A stretch of 50,082 bases of DNA, taken from NCBI GenBank assembly GCA_002255955.1, contig NKIM01000036.1, positions 1 to 50,082 of the forward strand. Reading direction: 5' to 3'. Shown here in pieces: positions 24,273 to 33,991 of the stretch. The position numbers were made by a program, and so were the translations under genes. The DNA is from Burkholderiales bacterium PBB2 (GTDB taxonomy: Bacteria > Pseudomonadota > Gammaproteobacteria > Burkholderiales > Burkholderiaceae_C). How positions within the stretch are numbered: position 1 is the stretch's first letter; each line of letters opens with the position of its first letter. The notes under the pieces are model-generated. The model did not search any database. It saw only the letters and a program-made list of their open reading frames with translations, and was not told the DNA's origin.

Positions 24273-25594
24273 GTGAGAGCAAGAGCGGCCCCGCATCGCG
24301 CCCGGGCCTGGACGCGATAGAAAACGCCAGCCAAGACGAGCTGCAAGCCCTGCAGCTGACGCGCCTGCGCTGGAGCCTGCAGCATGCCTACGACCAGGTG
24401 CCGCATTACAAGGCCGCCTTCGATGCGGCCGGCGTGCATCCGTCTGATCTGAAGAGCCTGGCCGATCTGGCCAAGTTTCCCTTCACCACCAAGAAGGATC
24501 TGCGCGACAACTACCCCTTCGGCATGTTCGCCGTGCCGCGCCAGCAGGTGGCGCGGGTCCATGCCTCCTCGGGCACCACGGGCAAGCCGACGGTCGTGGG
24601 CTACACCCAGCAGGACATCGACACCTGGGCCGGTCTGGTGGCGCGATCCATCTACGCCGCTGGCGGCCGCGCGGGCGATCTGGTCCATGTGGCTTATGGT
24701 TATGGGCTTTTCACCGGCGGCCTGGGCGCGCATTACGGCGCCGAGAAACTGGGTTGCACGGTCATCCCCATGTCCGGTGGTCAGACCGAGAAGCAGGTGC
24801 AGCTGATCCAGGATTTCCGGCCTGACATCATCATGGTCACGCCCAGCTATATGCAGGTGATCATCGAGGAGTTTGCGCGCCAGGGCTTGGATGCGCGCGA
24901 GATGTCGCTGCGCATCGGCATCTTCGGGGCCGAGCCCTGGACCGAGGCCATGCGCCGCGAGATCGAGGGCAAGGCCGGCATCGATGCGGTGGACATCTAC
25001 GGCCTGTCCGAGGTCATGGGCCCGGGCGTGGCCAGCGAGTGCATCGAGAGCAAGGACGGCCCGGTGATCTGGGAAGACCATTTCTACCCCGAGATCATCG
25101 ATCCCGAGACCGGCGCCGTGCTGCCTGATGGTGCTGAGGGCGAGCTGGTCTTCACCTCGCTGAGCAAGCAGGCCCTGCCCATCATCCGCTACCGCACCCG
25201 CGACCTGACCCGGCTGCTGCCGCCCACCTCGCGCAGCTTGCGGCGCATGGGCAAGATCGTCGGCCGCAGCGATGACATGCTCATCATCCGCGGAGTCAAT
25301 ATGTTCCCGACCCAGATCGAAGAACTGGTGCTGCAGGAGCCGCAGCTCTCGGGCCAGTACCAGATCGTGGTCTCGCGCGAGGGCGCACTCGACGAGGTGG
25401 AGGTGCGCTGCGAGCTGCAGCCGGCCGCCGCAGCCGCCGATGGCAGCCAGGTCGCCCAGGTGGCCAAGTCCTTGCAGCACCGCATCAAGACTCTGGTGGG
25501 CGTGTCCACCAAGGTCCATGTCGGCGCGCCCGATTCGATTGAACGCACCCTGGTGGGCAAGGCTCGCCGGGTGATCGACAAGCGGCCGCGCTGA
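24269..25594 (+). CDS. paaK: PaaK, phenylacetate-CoA ligase
   Basis: Activates phenylacetate with ATP and CoA, the entry step of the pathway. The 441-residue protein has the adenylate-forming signature [14 protein letters not shown] (about 100-113), [18 protein letters not shown], the aromatic/acyl pocket region [25 protein letters not shown], and the C-terminal hinge and catalytic region [20 protein letters not shown]. Length matches PaaK1-type ligases of about 440 residues. It sits between paaI (4-bp overlap) and paaA (37 bp), so it is co-transcribed with the epoxidase genes. Confidence 0.96.
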   Translation: MSESKSGPASRPGLDAIENASQDELQALQLTRLRWSLQHAYDQVPHYKAAFDAAGVHPSDLKSLADLAKFPFTTKKDLRDNYPFGMFAVPRQQVARVHASSGTTGKPTVVGYTQQDIDTWAGLVARSIYAAGGRAGDLVHVAYGYGLFTGGLGAHYGAEKLGCTVIPMSGGQTEKQVQLIQDFRPDIIMVTPSYMQVIIEEFARQGLDAREMSLRIGIFGAEPWTEAMRREIEGKAGIDAVDIYGLSEVMGPGVASECIESKDGPVIWEDHFYPEIIDPETGAVLPDGAEGELVFTSLSKQALPIIRYRTRDLTRLLPPTSRSLRRMGKIVGRSDDMLIIRGVNMFPTQIEELVLQEPQLSGQYQIVVSREGALDEVEVRCELQPAAAAADGSQVAQVAKSLQHRIKTLVGVSTKVHVGAPDSIERTLVGKARRVIDKRPR

Positions 25595-25631
25595 TTCAGC
25601 CCCGCGGCGACTTCTTTCAGGAGCAAAGCAG

Positions 25632-26636
25632 ATGTACACCCAAGCCATGAGCGTCGGCCCACAGGATGTGGCCGCCAAGGCCAAGAGCGCCGAGGACGCG
25701 GCCCGTGAGGCCGCTTTCGAGGCTCGCATCGATGCAGGCGATTTCATCGAAGCCAAGGACTGGATGCCCGAGCATTACCGCAAGACCTTGGTGCGCCAGA
25801 TCAGCCAGCATGCGCATTCCGAGATCGTCGGCATGCTGCCCGAGGGCAACTGGATCAGCCGCGCGCCCACGCTCAAGCGCAAGGCCATCCTGCTGGCCAA
25901 GGTGCAGGACGAAGGCGGCCATGGCCTCTACCTCTACTCGGCCGCCGAGACCCTGGGCACCAGCCGCGATCAGATGCTGGACGCCCTGCACAGTGGCAAG
26001 GCCAAGTACAGCTCCATCTTCAACTACCCCACGCTGACCTGGGCCGATGTCGGCGTGATCGGCTGGCTGGTCGATGGCGCGGCCATCATGAACCAGGTGC
26101 CGCTGTGCCGCTGCTCCTATGCGCCCTATGCCCGGGCCATGATTCGCGTCTGCCGCGAGGAGAGCTTCCACCAACGTCAGGGTTATGAGTCTCTGCTGGT
26201 GATGATGCAGGAAGGCACGGCCGAGCAAAAAGCCATGGTGCAGGACGCGGTCAACCGCTGGTGGTGGCCCTCGCTGATGATGTTCGGCCCGGCCGACAAG
26301 GATTCGCCCAACTCCGAGCAATCGATGCGCTGGGGCATCAAGCGCATCAGCAATGACCAGCTGCGCCAGAAGTTTGTCGACGCCACCGTGCCCCAGGCCC
26401 AGATCCTGGGCATCACGCTGCCCGACCCCGATCTCAGATGGAATGAAGAACGCGGCGAGCATGACTTCGGTGCCATCGACTGGGCCGAGTTCTGGCGCGT
26501 GGTCGGCGGCGACGGCCCCTGCAACCGCGAACGCCTGGCCACCCGCGTCAAGGCCTGGGACGACGGCGCCTGGGTGCGCGAAGCCGCCCTGGCCCACGCC
26601 CGCAAACACATGAACAAGAAGGAGCAAGCCGCATGA
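25632..26636 (+). CDS. paaA: PaaA, catalytic subunit of phenylacetyl-CoA epoxidase
   Basis: The di-iron oxygenase subunit of the PaaABCE complex, which inserts one oxygen atom of O2 into the aromatic ring of phenylacetyl-CoA. The 334-residue protein contains the carboxylate/histidine clusters of bacterial multicomponent monooxygenases, VQDEGGHG (about 91-98) and [13 protein letters not shown] (about 174-186), between long helices. It is about 25 residues longer than E. coli PaaA, mostly at the N-terminus; ATG 25632 follows AGGAG, with ATG 25647 an alternative. The stop overlaps the paaB start (ATGA at 26633). Confidence 0.95.
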   Translation: MYTQAMSVGPQDVAAKAKSAEDAAREAAFEARIDAGDFIEAKDWMPEHYRKTLVRQISQHAHSEIVGMLPEGNWISRAPTLKRKAILLAKVQDEGGHGLYLYSAAETLGTSRDQMLDALHSGKAKYSSIFNYPTLTWADVGVIGWLVDGAAIMNQVPLCRCSYAPYARAMIRVCREESFHQRQGYESLLVMMQEGTAEQKAMVQDAVNRWWWPSLMMFGPADKDSPNSEQSMRWGIKRISNDQLRQKFVDATVPQAQILGITLPDPDLRWNEERGEHDFGAIDWAEFWRVVGGDGPCNRERLATRVKAWDDGAWVREAALAHARKHMNKKEQAA

Positions 26637-26926
26637 GTTCGATCAACAAAGAATGGCCGCTGTGGGAAGTGTTCGTGCGCAGCAAGGCGGGCCTGGACCA
26701 CAAGCACTGCGGCAGCCTGCACGCCCCCGACGCCAAGATGGCCGTGCAGATGGCCCGCGAGGTCTACACCCGGCGCCAGGAAGGCTGCAGCATCTGGGTG
26801 GTGCTCTCCAACCAGATCGTCGCCTCCGACCCGGGCGAGAAGGGCATGTACTTCGATCCGGCAGAAGACAAGGTGTACCGCCACCCGACCTTCTACCAGC
26901 TGCCCGATGCCATCAACCACATGTAA
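26633..26926 (+). CDS. paaB: PaaB, phenylacetyl-CoA epoxidase subunit
   Basis: A 97-residue structural subunit that helps hold the PaaAC heterodimers together. The sequence [20 protein letters not shown], followed by [20 protein letters not shown] and [15 protein letters not shown], is highly characteristic of PaaB. It overlaps paaA by 4 bp and ends 10 bp before paaC, so its expression is coupled to the complex partners. Confidence 0.95.
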   Translation: MSSINKEWPLWEVFVRSKAGLDHKHCGSLHAPDAKMAVQMAREVYTRRQEGCSIWVVLSNQIVASDPGEKGMYFDPAEDKVYRHPTFYQLPDAINHM

Positions 26927-26936
26927 ACCAGCCGGT

Positions 26937-27713
26937 ATGAGCCAAGCATCGATTCAAGTGGGCGCCAGCCCGCAAGTGCAATACCTGCTGCGCATCGCCG
27001 ACAGCTGTCTGATCCTGGGTCAGCGCCTGGGCGAGTGGTGCGGCCATGGCCCCATCCTCGAGGAAGACCTGGCCCTGGCCAATATGGCCCTGGACCTGAT
27101 CGGCCAAGCGCGCGCACTGCTGACCCATGCCGCCCATCTGGACGGGCAGGGCCATGACGAAGACCAACTCGCCTTTTTGCGCGAGGAGCGCCAGTACCTG
27201 AACCCGGTGCTGATGGAGCTGCCGCGCGGCGATTTCGCCTTCACCCAGGTGCGCAACTTTGCCGTCGCCACCTGGCTGCAGCTGCTCTGGGGCCGCCTGG
27301 CTTCCAGCAGCGATGCCGAGGTGGCGGCGATCGCCGCCAAGGCCGTCAAGGAATCGCGTTACCACCAGCAGCATGCCGCCGATTGGGTGGTGCGCCTCGG
27401 TGATGGCACGGACGAATCCGCCGCCCGCATGCGCGAAGCCCTGGCCCAGCTCTGGCCCTTGTTCAATGAGCTCTTCGACGCCGATGCGGTCGATGCCGCG
27501 GCGGTGGCCCAGGGCCTGGGCCCGGCCTGGTCGGAGCTGCGTGCCGACTGGCAGGCGCAGATGGACGAGGTGCTGGCCGACGCCACCCTGGCCCATCCCA
27601 AGCCCAGCGCCTACGTGTCCGCCGGCCGCCGTGGCGTGCACAGCGAGCATATGGGCCATCTGCTGGCCGAGATGCAGTACCTGCAGCGCGCCTACCCCGG
27701 GGGCAAGTGGTAA
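26937..27713 (+). CDS. paaC: PaaC, phenylacetyl-CoA epoxidase subunit
   Basis: A 258-residue ferritin-like helical protein that pairs with PaaA; in the family it lacks a working di-iron centre and acts structurally. Recognisable segments are YLLRIADSCLILGQRLGEWC, GPILEEDLALANMALDLIGQ, FLREERQYLNPVLMELPRGD, and the C-terminal SAGRRGVHSEHMGHLLAEMQ. ATG 26937 is chosen because it begins the conserved region right after paaB; an upstream in-frame codon inside paaB is unlikely. The stop TAA shares its last base with the paaD start (TAATG). Confidence 0.95.
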   Translation: MSQASIQVGASPQVQYLLRIADSCLILGQRLGEWCGHGPILEEDLALANMALDLIGQARALLTHAAHLDGQGHDEDQLAFLREERQYLNPVLMELPRGDFAFTQVRNFAVATWLQLLWGRLASSSDAEVAAIAAKAVKESRYHQQHAADWVVRLGDGTDESAARMREALAQLWPLFNELFDADAVDAAAVAQGLGPAWSELRADWQAQMDEVLADATLAHPKPSAYVSAGRRGVHSEHMGHLLAEMQYLQRAYPGGKW

Positions 27714-28240
27714 TGAGTCTGCCTTCAAGCAGCGCCTGCGGTCGGCTGGAAGCCGCCTGGGAGGTGCTGCGCCAGATTCCCGACCCCGAGGTGCCGGTGA
27801 TCTCGCTCTGCGAGCTTGGCATCGTGCGCGATCTGCGCCTGCGTGAGGACGGGGTCGAGGGCCTGGAGGTGGTGCTGACGCCCACCTACAGCGGCTGCCC
27901 GGCGACCGAGCTGATTCAGGACGATGTGCGCACGGCCTTGTCTGCTTTCGGCTCGGTGCAGGTGACCCTGCAGCGCGCGCCGGCCTGGACCACCGACTGG
28001 ATCACGGCCGAGGGCCGCGAGAAGCTGCGCGCCTACGGCATTGCGCCACCGGGGCCGGTGGCGGCGGGGGCCGAGCAGCCGATTCGCCTGGTGCACCGCG
28101 CCTCGCTGAGCCAGCTGGCCTGCCCGCGCTGCGGCAGCCTGCAGACCGAGAAGCTGTCTGCTTTTGGCTCCACCGCCTGCAAGGCCCTGTACCGATGCTT
28201 GAGCTGCCGCGAGCCGTTTGAGCATTTCAAACCCATCTGA
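27713..28240 (+). CDS. paaD: PaaD, Fe-S maturation factor for the epoxidase
   Basis: A 175-residue protein with an N-terminal MIP18/DUF59 domain (IPDPEVPVISLCELGIVRDL, TPTYSGCPATELIQDDV with C62) and a C-terminal zinc-ribbon-like segment with C137, C140, C162 and C165. It is not part of the active epoxidase but is needed for it, probably delivering iron-sulfur clusters to PaaE or iron to the complex. The start is the ATG in TAATG, coupled to paaC. The next gene, paaE, begins 24 bp downstream. Confidence 0.94.
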   Translation: MSLPSSSACGRLEAAWEVLRQIPDPEVPVISLCELGIVRDLRLREDGVEGLEVVLTPTYSGCPATELIQDDVRTALSAFGSVQVTLQRAPAWTTDWITAEGREKLRAYGIAPPGPVAAGAEQPIRLVHRASLSQLACPRCGSLQTEKLSAFGSTACKALYRCLSCREPFEHFKPI

Positions 28241-28264
28241 ATTCAAAGAAGACGGATCCCAGCG

Positions 28265-29344
28265 ATGAGTCTGCATTTCCATCCCCTCAAAGTTCGTGCG
28301 GTGACCCCGGACACTGACGACGCCGTGATCCTCAGCTTCGAGGTGCCCGCCAGCCTGCAAGCTGATTTCCAGTTCGTGCCCGGTCAATACCTGACCCTGC
28401 GCCATGAAGTGAAAGGTCAGGACCTGCGCCGCTCCTATTCCATCTGTGCCGGCGCCGATGATGGCGAGCTGCGCGTGGGGGTGCGCCGGGTGGAGGGCGG
28501 TGCCTTCTCGACCTGGGTGCATGGCGAGCTCAAGGCCGGTGCGGTGATCGAGAGCTATCCGCCGCAAGGGCGTTTCGGTGCCCAGGCTCTGGCCGGGCGC
28601 GGCGAGCATCATGTCGGCATTGCGGCCGGTTCGGGCATCACGCCCATCCTTTCCATCATGAAGACGGTGCTGGCGCGCGACCCCGAGGCCCGCTTCACCC
28701 TGATCTACGGCAACCGGGCCCAGGCCTCCACCATGTTCAAGGAGGAGATCGAGGACCTGAAGAACCGCTATATGACGCGGCTCTCCCTGCACCCGGTGTT
28801 CTCGCGTGAGCAGGTCGATGCGCCGCTGCAAGCGGGGCGCATTGATGCGGGCAAGCTGGCTGTGTTTCTGGCCACAGTGCTGCCGCCGAACAGCATCGAC
28901 CAGGCCTATATCTGCGGGCCATTCGAGATGAATGAGGCGGCCGAGGCCACCTTGCGCGCCTCGGGGGTGGACGAAGCGCGCATTCATGTCGAGCGCTTCG
29001 GCACGCCCGAGATGCAGGCCGGCCAGCCCGCTCCCCACCAAACCTTGGCCGGCGACGCCGACAGTGCCCGCGTGACGGTGATTCGTGACGGCATCAGCCG
29101 CGAGATCGAATTCGCCAAGAGCGATGCCAGCCTGCTCGACGCCGCCGCGCGTGCGGGCATGGATGTGCCTTTCTCCTGCAAGAGCGGTGTCTGCTCGACC
29201 TGCCGCTGCAAGCTGCTGGAGGGCGAGGTGCGCATGGACAAGAACTTCGCGCTCGATAAGCATGAGGTCGCTGCCGGTTTCATCTTGAGCTGCCAGGCCC
29301 ACGCGTTGACGCCCCGCGTGGTGATCTCTTTCGATGAACGTTGA
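28265..29344 (+). CDS. paaE: PaaE, NADPH-dependent reductase of phenylacetyl-CoA epoxidase
   Basis: Supplies electrons from NADPH to the PaaA di-iron centre. The 359-residue protein has a ferredoxin-NADP reductase module (FAD motif RRSYSICAG at 55-63, nucleotide motif GIAAGSGITP at 118-127, YICGPFEM near 215-222). A C-terminal plant-type [2Fe-2S] ferredoxin follows, with ligands C305, C310, C313 and C343. It is the last of the contiguous paaABCDE genes, and the TetR gene follows after 39 bp. Confidence 0.95.
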   Translation: MSLHFHPLKVRAVTPDTDDAVILSFEVPASLQADFQFVPGQYLTLRHEVKGQDLRRSYSICAGADDGELRVGVRRVEGGAFSTWVHGELKAGAVIESYPPQGRFGAQALAGRGEHHVGIAAGSGITPILSIMKTVLARDPEARFTLIYGNRAQASTMFKEEIEDLKNRYMTRLSLHPVFSREQVDAPLQAGRIDAGKLAVFLATVLPPNSIDQAYICGPFEMNEAAEATLRASGVDEARIHVERFGTPEMQAGQPAPHQTLAGDADSARVTVIRDGISREIEFAKSDASLLDAAARAGMDVPFSCKSGVCSTCRCKLLEGEVRMDKNFALDKHEVAAGFILSCQAHALTPRVVISFDER

Positions 29345-29383
29345 GTTGATGTCGCGCTCCCGTTCACTGAAGGGTGCAAGCTG

Positions 29384-30007
29384 ATGGCCCGCGGACGCGC
29401 CCCGGGTTTCGAGAACCAGCGCGAGCAGATCTTGCGCGAGGCCGCGCGCCTGTTCGCGCATCAAGGCTATCCGGGCACTTCGATGAACGCCGTGGCCGAG
29501 GCCTGTGCGGTGAGCAAGCCCACGCTGTATCACTATGTGCGCGACAAGCACGAACTGCTGGTGCAGATCTGCGAGAGCCATGTGCAGGATTTGGAGGCCT
29601 TGGTGCAAGAGGTGCTGGCGCAAGACCTGCCCCCCGAGGCACGGCTGCGCGCCCTGATCGCCCGCTTTGTGCAGGCCTATGGCGAGGCGCAGAACGAGCA
29701 CCGGGTGCTGACCGAGGATGTGAAGTTCCTGGACGAAGCCGACCGCCTGCGCCTGACCGCGATCGAGCGCCGGGTGGTGTCGGCCTTTGCCGACAGCGTG
29801 GCGGCTGTGCGGCCCGAGCTGCAGGCGGCCAAGCTGCACAAGCCGCTGACCATGCTGCTCTTTGGCATGATCAACTGGACCTTCACCTGGCTCAAGCCCG
29901 ATGGCGAGCTGACCTATGACGCGGTGGCCCCCATGGTGGCCGATCTCTTCTTTGGCGGACTGGGGGCGGTGCAAGCCGCGCCCGGGGCGCAGGCGCTGCA
30001 AGCTTGA
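29384..30007 (+). CDS. paaR: TetR-family regulator, probable PaaR
   Basis: A 207-residue transcription factor. The N-terminal helix-turn-helix is EQILREAARLFAHQGYPGTS followed by MNAVAEACAVSKPTLYHYV. The C-terminal ligand domain contains DLEALVQEVLAQDL and LHKPLTMLLFGMINWTFTWL. Its place directly after paaE and the palindrome at 22876 support the role of PaaR, a repressor released by phenylacetyl-CoA in related bacteria. If so, it would sit in the operon it controls and regulate itself. The ligand and operator are inferred, not shown. Confidence 0.85.
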   Translation: MARGRAPGFENQREQILREAARLFAHQGYPGTSMNAVAEACAVSKPTLYHYVRDKHELLVQICESHVQDLEALVQEVLAQDLPPEARLRALIARFVQAYGEAQNEHRVLTEDVKFLDEADRLRLTAIERRVVSAFADSVAAVRPELQAAKLHKPLTMLLFGMINWTFTWLKPDGELTYDAVAPMVADLFFGGLGAVQAAPGAQALQA

Positions 30008-30087
30008 TGAAGGCTTGGCGGCAGACCATGGCTGGCTTGCTTGTGCAGGCCTTGACTCATCGATACCCCACAGGAGACAGAACGAGC

Positions 30088-31266
30088 ATGAATGCCACTT
30101 CGCTGAAGCACCCATCGTCGTCACACCGCAAGACCTGGCTGAGCCTCGCTGCAGGCCTGCTGCTCTGCGCCCAGGCCCTGGCCGACATCCAAGTCGGCGT
30201 CACCGTCTCGGCCACCGGGCCGGCAGCTTCCCTGGGCATCCCGGAGAAGAACACCTTGAGCCTGATGCCCACCAGCATCGCCGGTCAGAAGGTCAATTAC
30301 ATCGTGCTCGACGATGCCTCCGACACCACCTCGGCCGTGGCCAATACGCGCAAGCTGATCACCGAGCACAAGGTCGATGTCGTGATCGGCTCGACCACCA
30401 GCCCCAACTCCCTGGCGATGATCGACGCCGTGGTCGAGGGCGCCACGCCCATGATTTCCATGGCGGCCTCCAACCGCATCGTCGACCCGGTGGACGCCAA
30501 GAAGCGCTGGGTCTTCAAGACCCCGCAGAACGACATCATGATGGCCCTGGCCATCGCCCAGCACATGGCTTCGGCGGGCGTGAAGACCGTGGGCTTCATC
30601 GGCTTTGCCGATGCTTATGGCGAGGGCTGGTTCCAGGAGTTCAGCAAGATTGCCGAGCTCAAGGGCTTGAAGCTGGTGGCGTCCGAACGCTACAACCGCA
30701 CGGACACCTCGGTCACGGGCCAGGTGCTCAAGCTGGTGGCGGCCAAGCCCGATGCGGTGCTGATTGCGGGCTCGGGCACGCCGGCCGTGCTGCCGCAAAA
30801 GTCGCTGCGTGAGCGCGGCTATGCCGGCAAGTACTACCAAACCCACGGCGTGGCCAACAACGACTTTTTGCGCGTCGGCGGCAAGGATGTGGAAGGCACC
30901 TTCCTGCCCAGCGGCGGCGTGCTGGTGGCCAACCAGCTGCCGGCAGATCATCCGGTCAAGAAGAGTGCACTCGACTATGTCGCCAAGTACGAAGCGGCCT
31001 TTGGCAAAGGCACGGTCTCGACCTTCGGTGGCCATGCCTGGGATGCCGGCCTGCTGCTGCAGGCGGCCTTGCCGGTGGCGCTGAAAAAGGCCCAGCCGGG
31101 CACGCCGGCTTTCCGCGCCGCGCTGCGCGATGCGCTGGAGGGCGTCAAGGAACTGCCCGGCGCACACGGCGTCTTCAATATGTCGCCGACCGATCACCTG
31201 GGCCTGGATCAGCGGGCGCGGGTGATGGTGAAGATCGATAAAGGGACTTGGCTGTACCAACCCTGA
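30088..31266 (+). CDS. Branched-chain-amino-acid-type ABC substrate-binding protein in paa cluster
   Basis: A periplasmic type I binding protein (LivK/Peripla_BP_6 class) of 392 residues. The leader KTWLSLAAGLLLCAQALA ends in an ALA-D signal peptidase site near residue 32, and the mature part follows the LivK pattern (IQVGVTVSATGPAASLGIPE, LITEHKVDVVIGSTTSPNSL, KTVGFIGFADAYGEGW). ATG 30088 has AGGAGA upstream. Relatives near aromatic-degradation genes bind aromatic acids, so phenylacetate or a similar acid is a plausible ligand. No permease or ATPase gene lies in the window, so its transport partners must be elsewhere. It is followed by a strong terminator. Confidence 0.88.
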   Translation: MNATSLKHPSSSHRKTWLSLAAGLLLCAQALADIQVGVTVSATGPAASLGIPEKNTLSLMPTSIAGQKVNYIVLDDASDTTSAVANTRKLITEHKVDVVIGSTTSPNSLAMIDAVVEGATPMISMAASNRIVDPVDAKKRWVFKTPQNDIMMALAIAQHMASAGVKTVGFIGFADAYGEGWFQEFSKIAELKGLKLVASERYNRTDTSVTGQVLKLVAAKPDAVLIAGSGTPAVLPQKSLRERGYAGKYYQTHGVANNDFLRVGGKDVEGTFLPSGGVLVANQLPADHPVKKSALDYVAKYEAAFGKGTVSTFGGHAWDAGLLLQAALPVALKKAQPGTPAFRAALRDALEGVKELPGAHGVFNMSPTDHLGLDQRARVMVKIDKGTWLYQP

Positions 31267-31296
31267 ACTCAAGCGCCTCAGAGACAAGCTGTATGC

Positions 31297-31319
31297 AGGG
31301 GCCCGATCGGGCCCCTTTT
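31297..31319 (+). terminator. Strong intrinsic terminator after the binding-protein gene
   Basis: The 20-bp perfect palindrome AGGGGCCCGATCGGGCCCCT (31297-31316) is followed by TTTT (31316-31319), a classical Rho-independent terminator 31 bases past the stop. The paaZ start is only 28 bp beyond the T run, so paaZ either depends on read-through or has a promoter overlapping this region. Confidence 0.85.
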
Positions 31320-31347
31320 GAAATCCATCCTAAGAAACACAAACGCT

Positions 31348-33402
31348 ATGAGCGCCACCCCTCCCATTCTTCAAAGCCTGATTGCCAACCGCTGGATCGG
31401 CAGCCAGGCGGCCCGTGCCCTGCACAGCGCCGTCAACGGCCGGCCGGTGGCGCTGACCCATGCGGATGAAATCGACTTTGCCGAGAGCCTGAGCTATGCC
31501 CGGGGTCAGGCCCTGCCTGCCTTGCTGGCCCTGGATTTCCAGCAACGCGCCGCCCGGCTCAAGGCCTTGGCGACCTATCTGCTGGAGCGCAAGGAGGGGC
31601 TGTACGCCATTTCTGCCCACACCGGCGGCACGCGCAGCGACAACTGGATCGATATCGAAGGCGGCATCGGCACCTTGTTCGCCTACGCCAGCATCGGCCG
31701 GCGTGAGCTGCCCTCTAGCAATGTGATGCACGAGGGCCCGGCCATCCCGCTGAGCAAGGAGGGGCAGTTCATCGGCTCCCACATCCTGGTGCCCAAACGA
31801 GGCGTGGCGGTGCACATCAATGCCTTCAACTTCCCCATGTGGGGCATGTTGGAAAAATTCGCCCCTAGCTTCCTGGCGGGCATGCCTTGCATCGTCAAGC
31901 CGGCCACCGCCACCTCCTTCGTGGCCGAGGCCTGTGTGCGTTTGATCCATGAAAGCGGTCTGCTGCCCGCCGGCAGCTTGCAGCTGATCGTGGGCGGCTC
32001 GGGCGATTTGCTGGACCGCCTGGAAGAGACCGATGTGGTCACTTTCACCGGCTCGGCCGATACCGCCGCCATGCTGCGCGTCAACAAGAACTTGATTGCG
32101 CGCTCCATCCCCTTCAACGGCGAGGCGGACAGCCTGAACTGCGCCATCCTGGCGCCCGATGTGGAGGTGGGTGACCCCGAGTTCGAACTCTTCGTGAAAG
32201 AGGTGGCGCGCGAGATGACGGCCAAGACCGGGCAGAAGTGCACGGCCATCCGCCGCGCCATCGTGCCCGCCCGCCACATCGATGCGGTGGCCGAGGCCCT
32301 GCGCGCGCGTCTGGCCAAGATCAAGGTCGGTGACCCGGCCGTGGACGGCGTGCGCATGGGCGCCCTGGCCTCCAAAGCCCAGCAGGCCGATGTGGCCGAG
32401 CGCGTGGCCTTGTTGAGCGCCGGCAATGAAGTGGTGTTCGGCGCCAAGGACGGCTTTGCGCCAGTGGGCGAGGGTGTGGGCGAGGGCGCCTTCTTCGCAC
32501 CGACATTGCTGCTCTGCCGCGATGCCTTTGCCAACGAGCAGGTGCACAATCTGGAAGCCTTCGGCCCGGTGTCCACCTTGATGCCGTACCGGGAGCTGGA
32601 CGAGGCCCTGAGCCTGGCCGCCAAGGGCCGCGGCAGCCTGGTCGGTTCCGTCGTCACCAAGACTCCGGCGATTGCCGCGCAGGCGGTCTATCACGCTGCG
32701 GCCTTCCACGGCCGCCTGCTGGTGCTGGATCGAGATGCCGCCAAGGAATCCACGGGCCACGGCTCGCCCCTGCCGCAGCTCAAGCATGGTGGCCCCGGCC
32801 GCGCCGGCGGTGGAGAAGAGTTGGGCGGCATCCGCTCGGTCAAGCACTATCTGCAACGCTGCGCCGTGCAGGGCAGCCCGACCATGTTGAGCGCCATCAC
32901 CGGCGAGTACCAGCGCGGTGGCCGGGTGCAGGAGGATGCCGTCCATCCCTTCCGCAAGTATTTCGAAGAGATCCAGGTTGGCGATTCCCTGCTGACCCAC
33001 CGCCGCACCGTCAGCGAGGCCGACATCGTCAATTTCGGCGGCGTCTCGGGTGACTACTTCTACATGCACTTCGACGAAGTGGCGGCCAAGGACACGCAGT
33101 TCGGCCAGCGCATTGCGCACGGCTACTTTGTACTCTCGGCCGCGGCGGGCTTGTTTGTCTCGCCCGCGCCCGGCCCGGTGCTGGCCAATTACGGCCTGGA
33201 CACGCTGCGCTTTGTGAACCCGGTGGCGATCGGTGACACCATCCAGGCGCGCCTCACTTGTAAACGTCGCATCGACCGCGGCAATCGCCCCGACCAGCCG
33301 CCGCAGGGCGTCGTGGCCTGGGATGTGCAGGTGATGAACCAGCGTGGCGAGCTGGTGGCCAGTTATGACATCCTGACCCTGGTGGCCAAGAAGCCCGCTT
33401 GA
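31348..33402 (+). CDS. paaZ: PaaZ, oxepin-CoA hydrolase / semialdehyde dehydrogenase
   Basis: Bifunctional ring-opening enzyme of 684 residues (E. coli PaaZ has 681). The N-terminal aldehyde dehydrogenase domain has E259 in [10 protein letters not shown] and the nucleophile C298 in [10 protein letters not shown], and would oxidise the open-chain semialdehyde with NADP+. The C-terminal MaoC-like hydratase domain has D569 and H574 in [12 protein letters not shown] and would open the oxepin ring. Spacing of both catalytic pairs fits the E. coli enzyme. Start ATG 31348 gives [20 protein letters not shown]. It lies just after a terminator, on the same strand as the other paa genes. Confidence 0.96.
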   Translation: MSATPPILQSLIANRWIGSQAARALHSAVNGRPVALTHADEIDFAESLSYARGQALPALLALDFQQRAARLKALATYLLERKEGLYAISAHTGGTRSDNWIDIEGGIGTLFAYASIGRRELPSSNVMHEGPAIPLSKEGQFIGSHILVPKRGVAVHINAFNFPMWGMLEKFAPSFLAGMPCIVKPATATSFVAEACVRLIHESGLLPAGSLQLIVGGSGDLLDRLEETDVVTFTGSADTAAMLRVNKNLIARSIPFNGEADSLNCAILAPDVEVGDPEFELFVKEVAREMTAKTGQKCTAIRRAIVPARHIDAVAEALRARLAKIKVGDPAVDGVRMGALASKAQQADVAERVALLSAGNEVVFGAKDGFAPVGEGVGEGAFFAPTLLLCRDAFANEQVHNLEAFGPVSTLMPYRELDEALSLAAKGRGSLVGSVVTKTPAIAAQAVYHAAAFHGRLLVLDRDAAKESTGHGSPLPQLKHGGPGRAGGGEELGGIRSVKHYLQRCAVQGSPTMLSAITGEYQRGGRVQEDAVHPFRKYFEEIQVGDSLLTHRRTVSEADIVNFGGVSGDYFYMHFDEVAAKDTQFGQRIAHGYFVLSAAAGLFVSPAPGPVLANYGLDTLRFVNPVAIGDTIQARLTCKRRIDRGNRPDQPPQGVVAWDVQVMNQRGELVASYDILTLVAKKPA

Positions 33403-33451
33403 GCATCCTCTGCTGACAGGGCCAGGCCGGCGCCGTGATACCGTGCCGGCC

Positions 33452-33958
33452 ATGAACACGCATTTGCAAGCCGCACAGAACGTGGTGCTGAACGAGGAAG
33501 ACACCTGGGTGCAGAGCGATCTGCTCTGGCGCGATGAGCGCTGGACCGCCGAGGTCATCAAGAACGAAGACGACGAGGGCTGGGCCGTGGCCATGACCCT
33601 GGCGGGCGAGGCCGAACCGGCCTTGGTCGGCCCCTGGACCATGGGTCGCGACAAGAAGAACCCCAAGCCCTTGTCGGCGCCGGCCTTTCACACTCTGGTG
33701 AAAACCGCCTCCGAGGTGCTGCGTCGGCATGAGCAGCAGCTCCATGCCCGCCTGCACAAAAGCTTGAAGATCGACACCGAGCAGGGCCGCATCCAGGTCT
33801 TGCTGGACATCGTGCCCGATGAAGACAACCCTTATGCCACGCTGACTGCCCGCAACGACGATGGAGAAACGATCGCGCAGATCAAGGTCGACGCCGGTTT
33901 CAAGCTGAGCGAAGCCTCGGCCCAGGCCTGGGCAGCGAAAGAGTTCTTGCGGCCTTGA
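33452..33958 (+). CDS. Conserved-looking hypothetical protein
   Basis: A 168-residue, acidic and hydrophilic protein that I cannot assign to a function. It begins MNTHLQAAQNVVLNEEDTWV and contains GWAVAMTLAGEAEPALVGPW, GRDKKNPKPLSAPAFHTLVK and LLDIVPDEDNPYATLTARND. No signal peptide, membrane helix or known metal motif is seen. Codon composition matches the neighbours, and the protein-like pattern supports a real gene. It starts 49 bp after paaZ and converges on the NlpC/P60 gene; nothing ties it to phenylacetate metabolism. Confidence 0.75.
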   Translation: MNTHLQAAQNVVLNEEDTWVQSDLLWRDERWTAEVIKNEDDEGWAVAMTLAGEAEPALVGPWTMGRDKKNPKPLSAPAFHTLVKTASEVLRRHEQQLHARLHKSLKIDTEQGRIQVLLDIVPDEDNPYATLTARNDDGETIAQIKVDAGFKLSEASAQAWAAKEFLRP

Positions 33959-33991
33959 GTTCGGCCTGAAGACCGTCCAACGTCCGGCGGC

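Noticed and set aside
27725-30124. Minus-strand open frame of about 800 codons opposite paaD, paaE and paaR
   Set aside because: Antisense to three well-supported genes and of low complexity.
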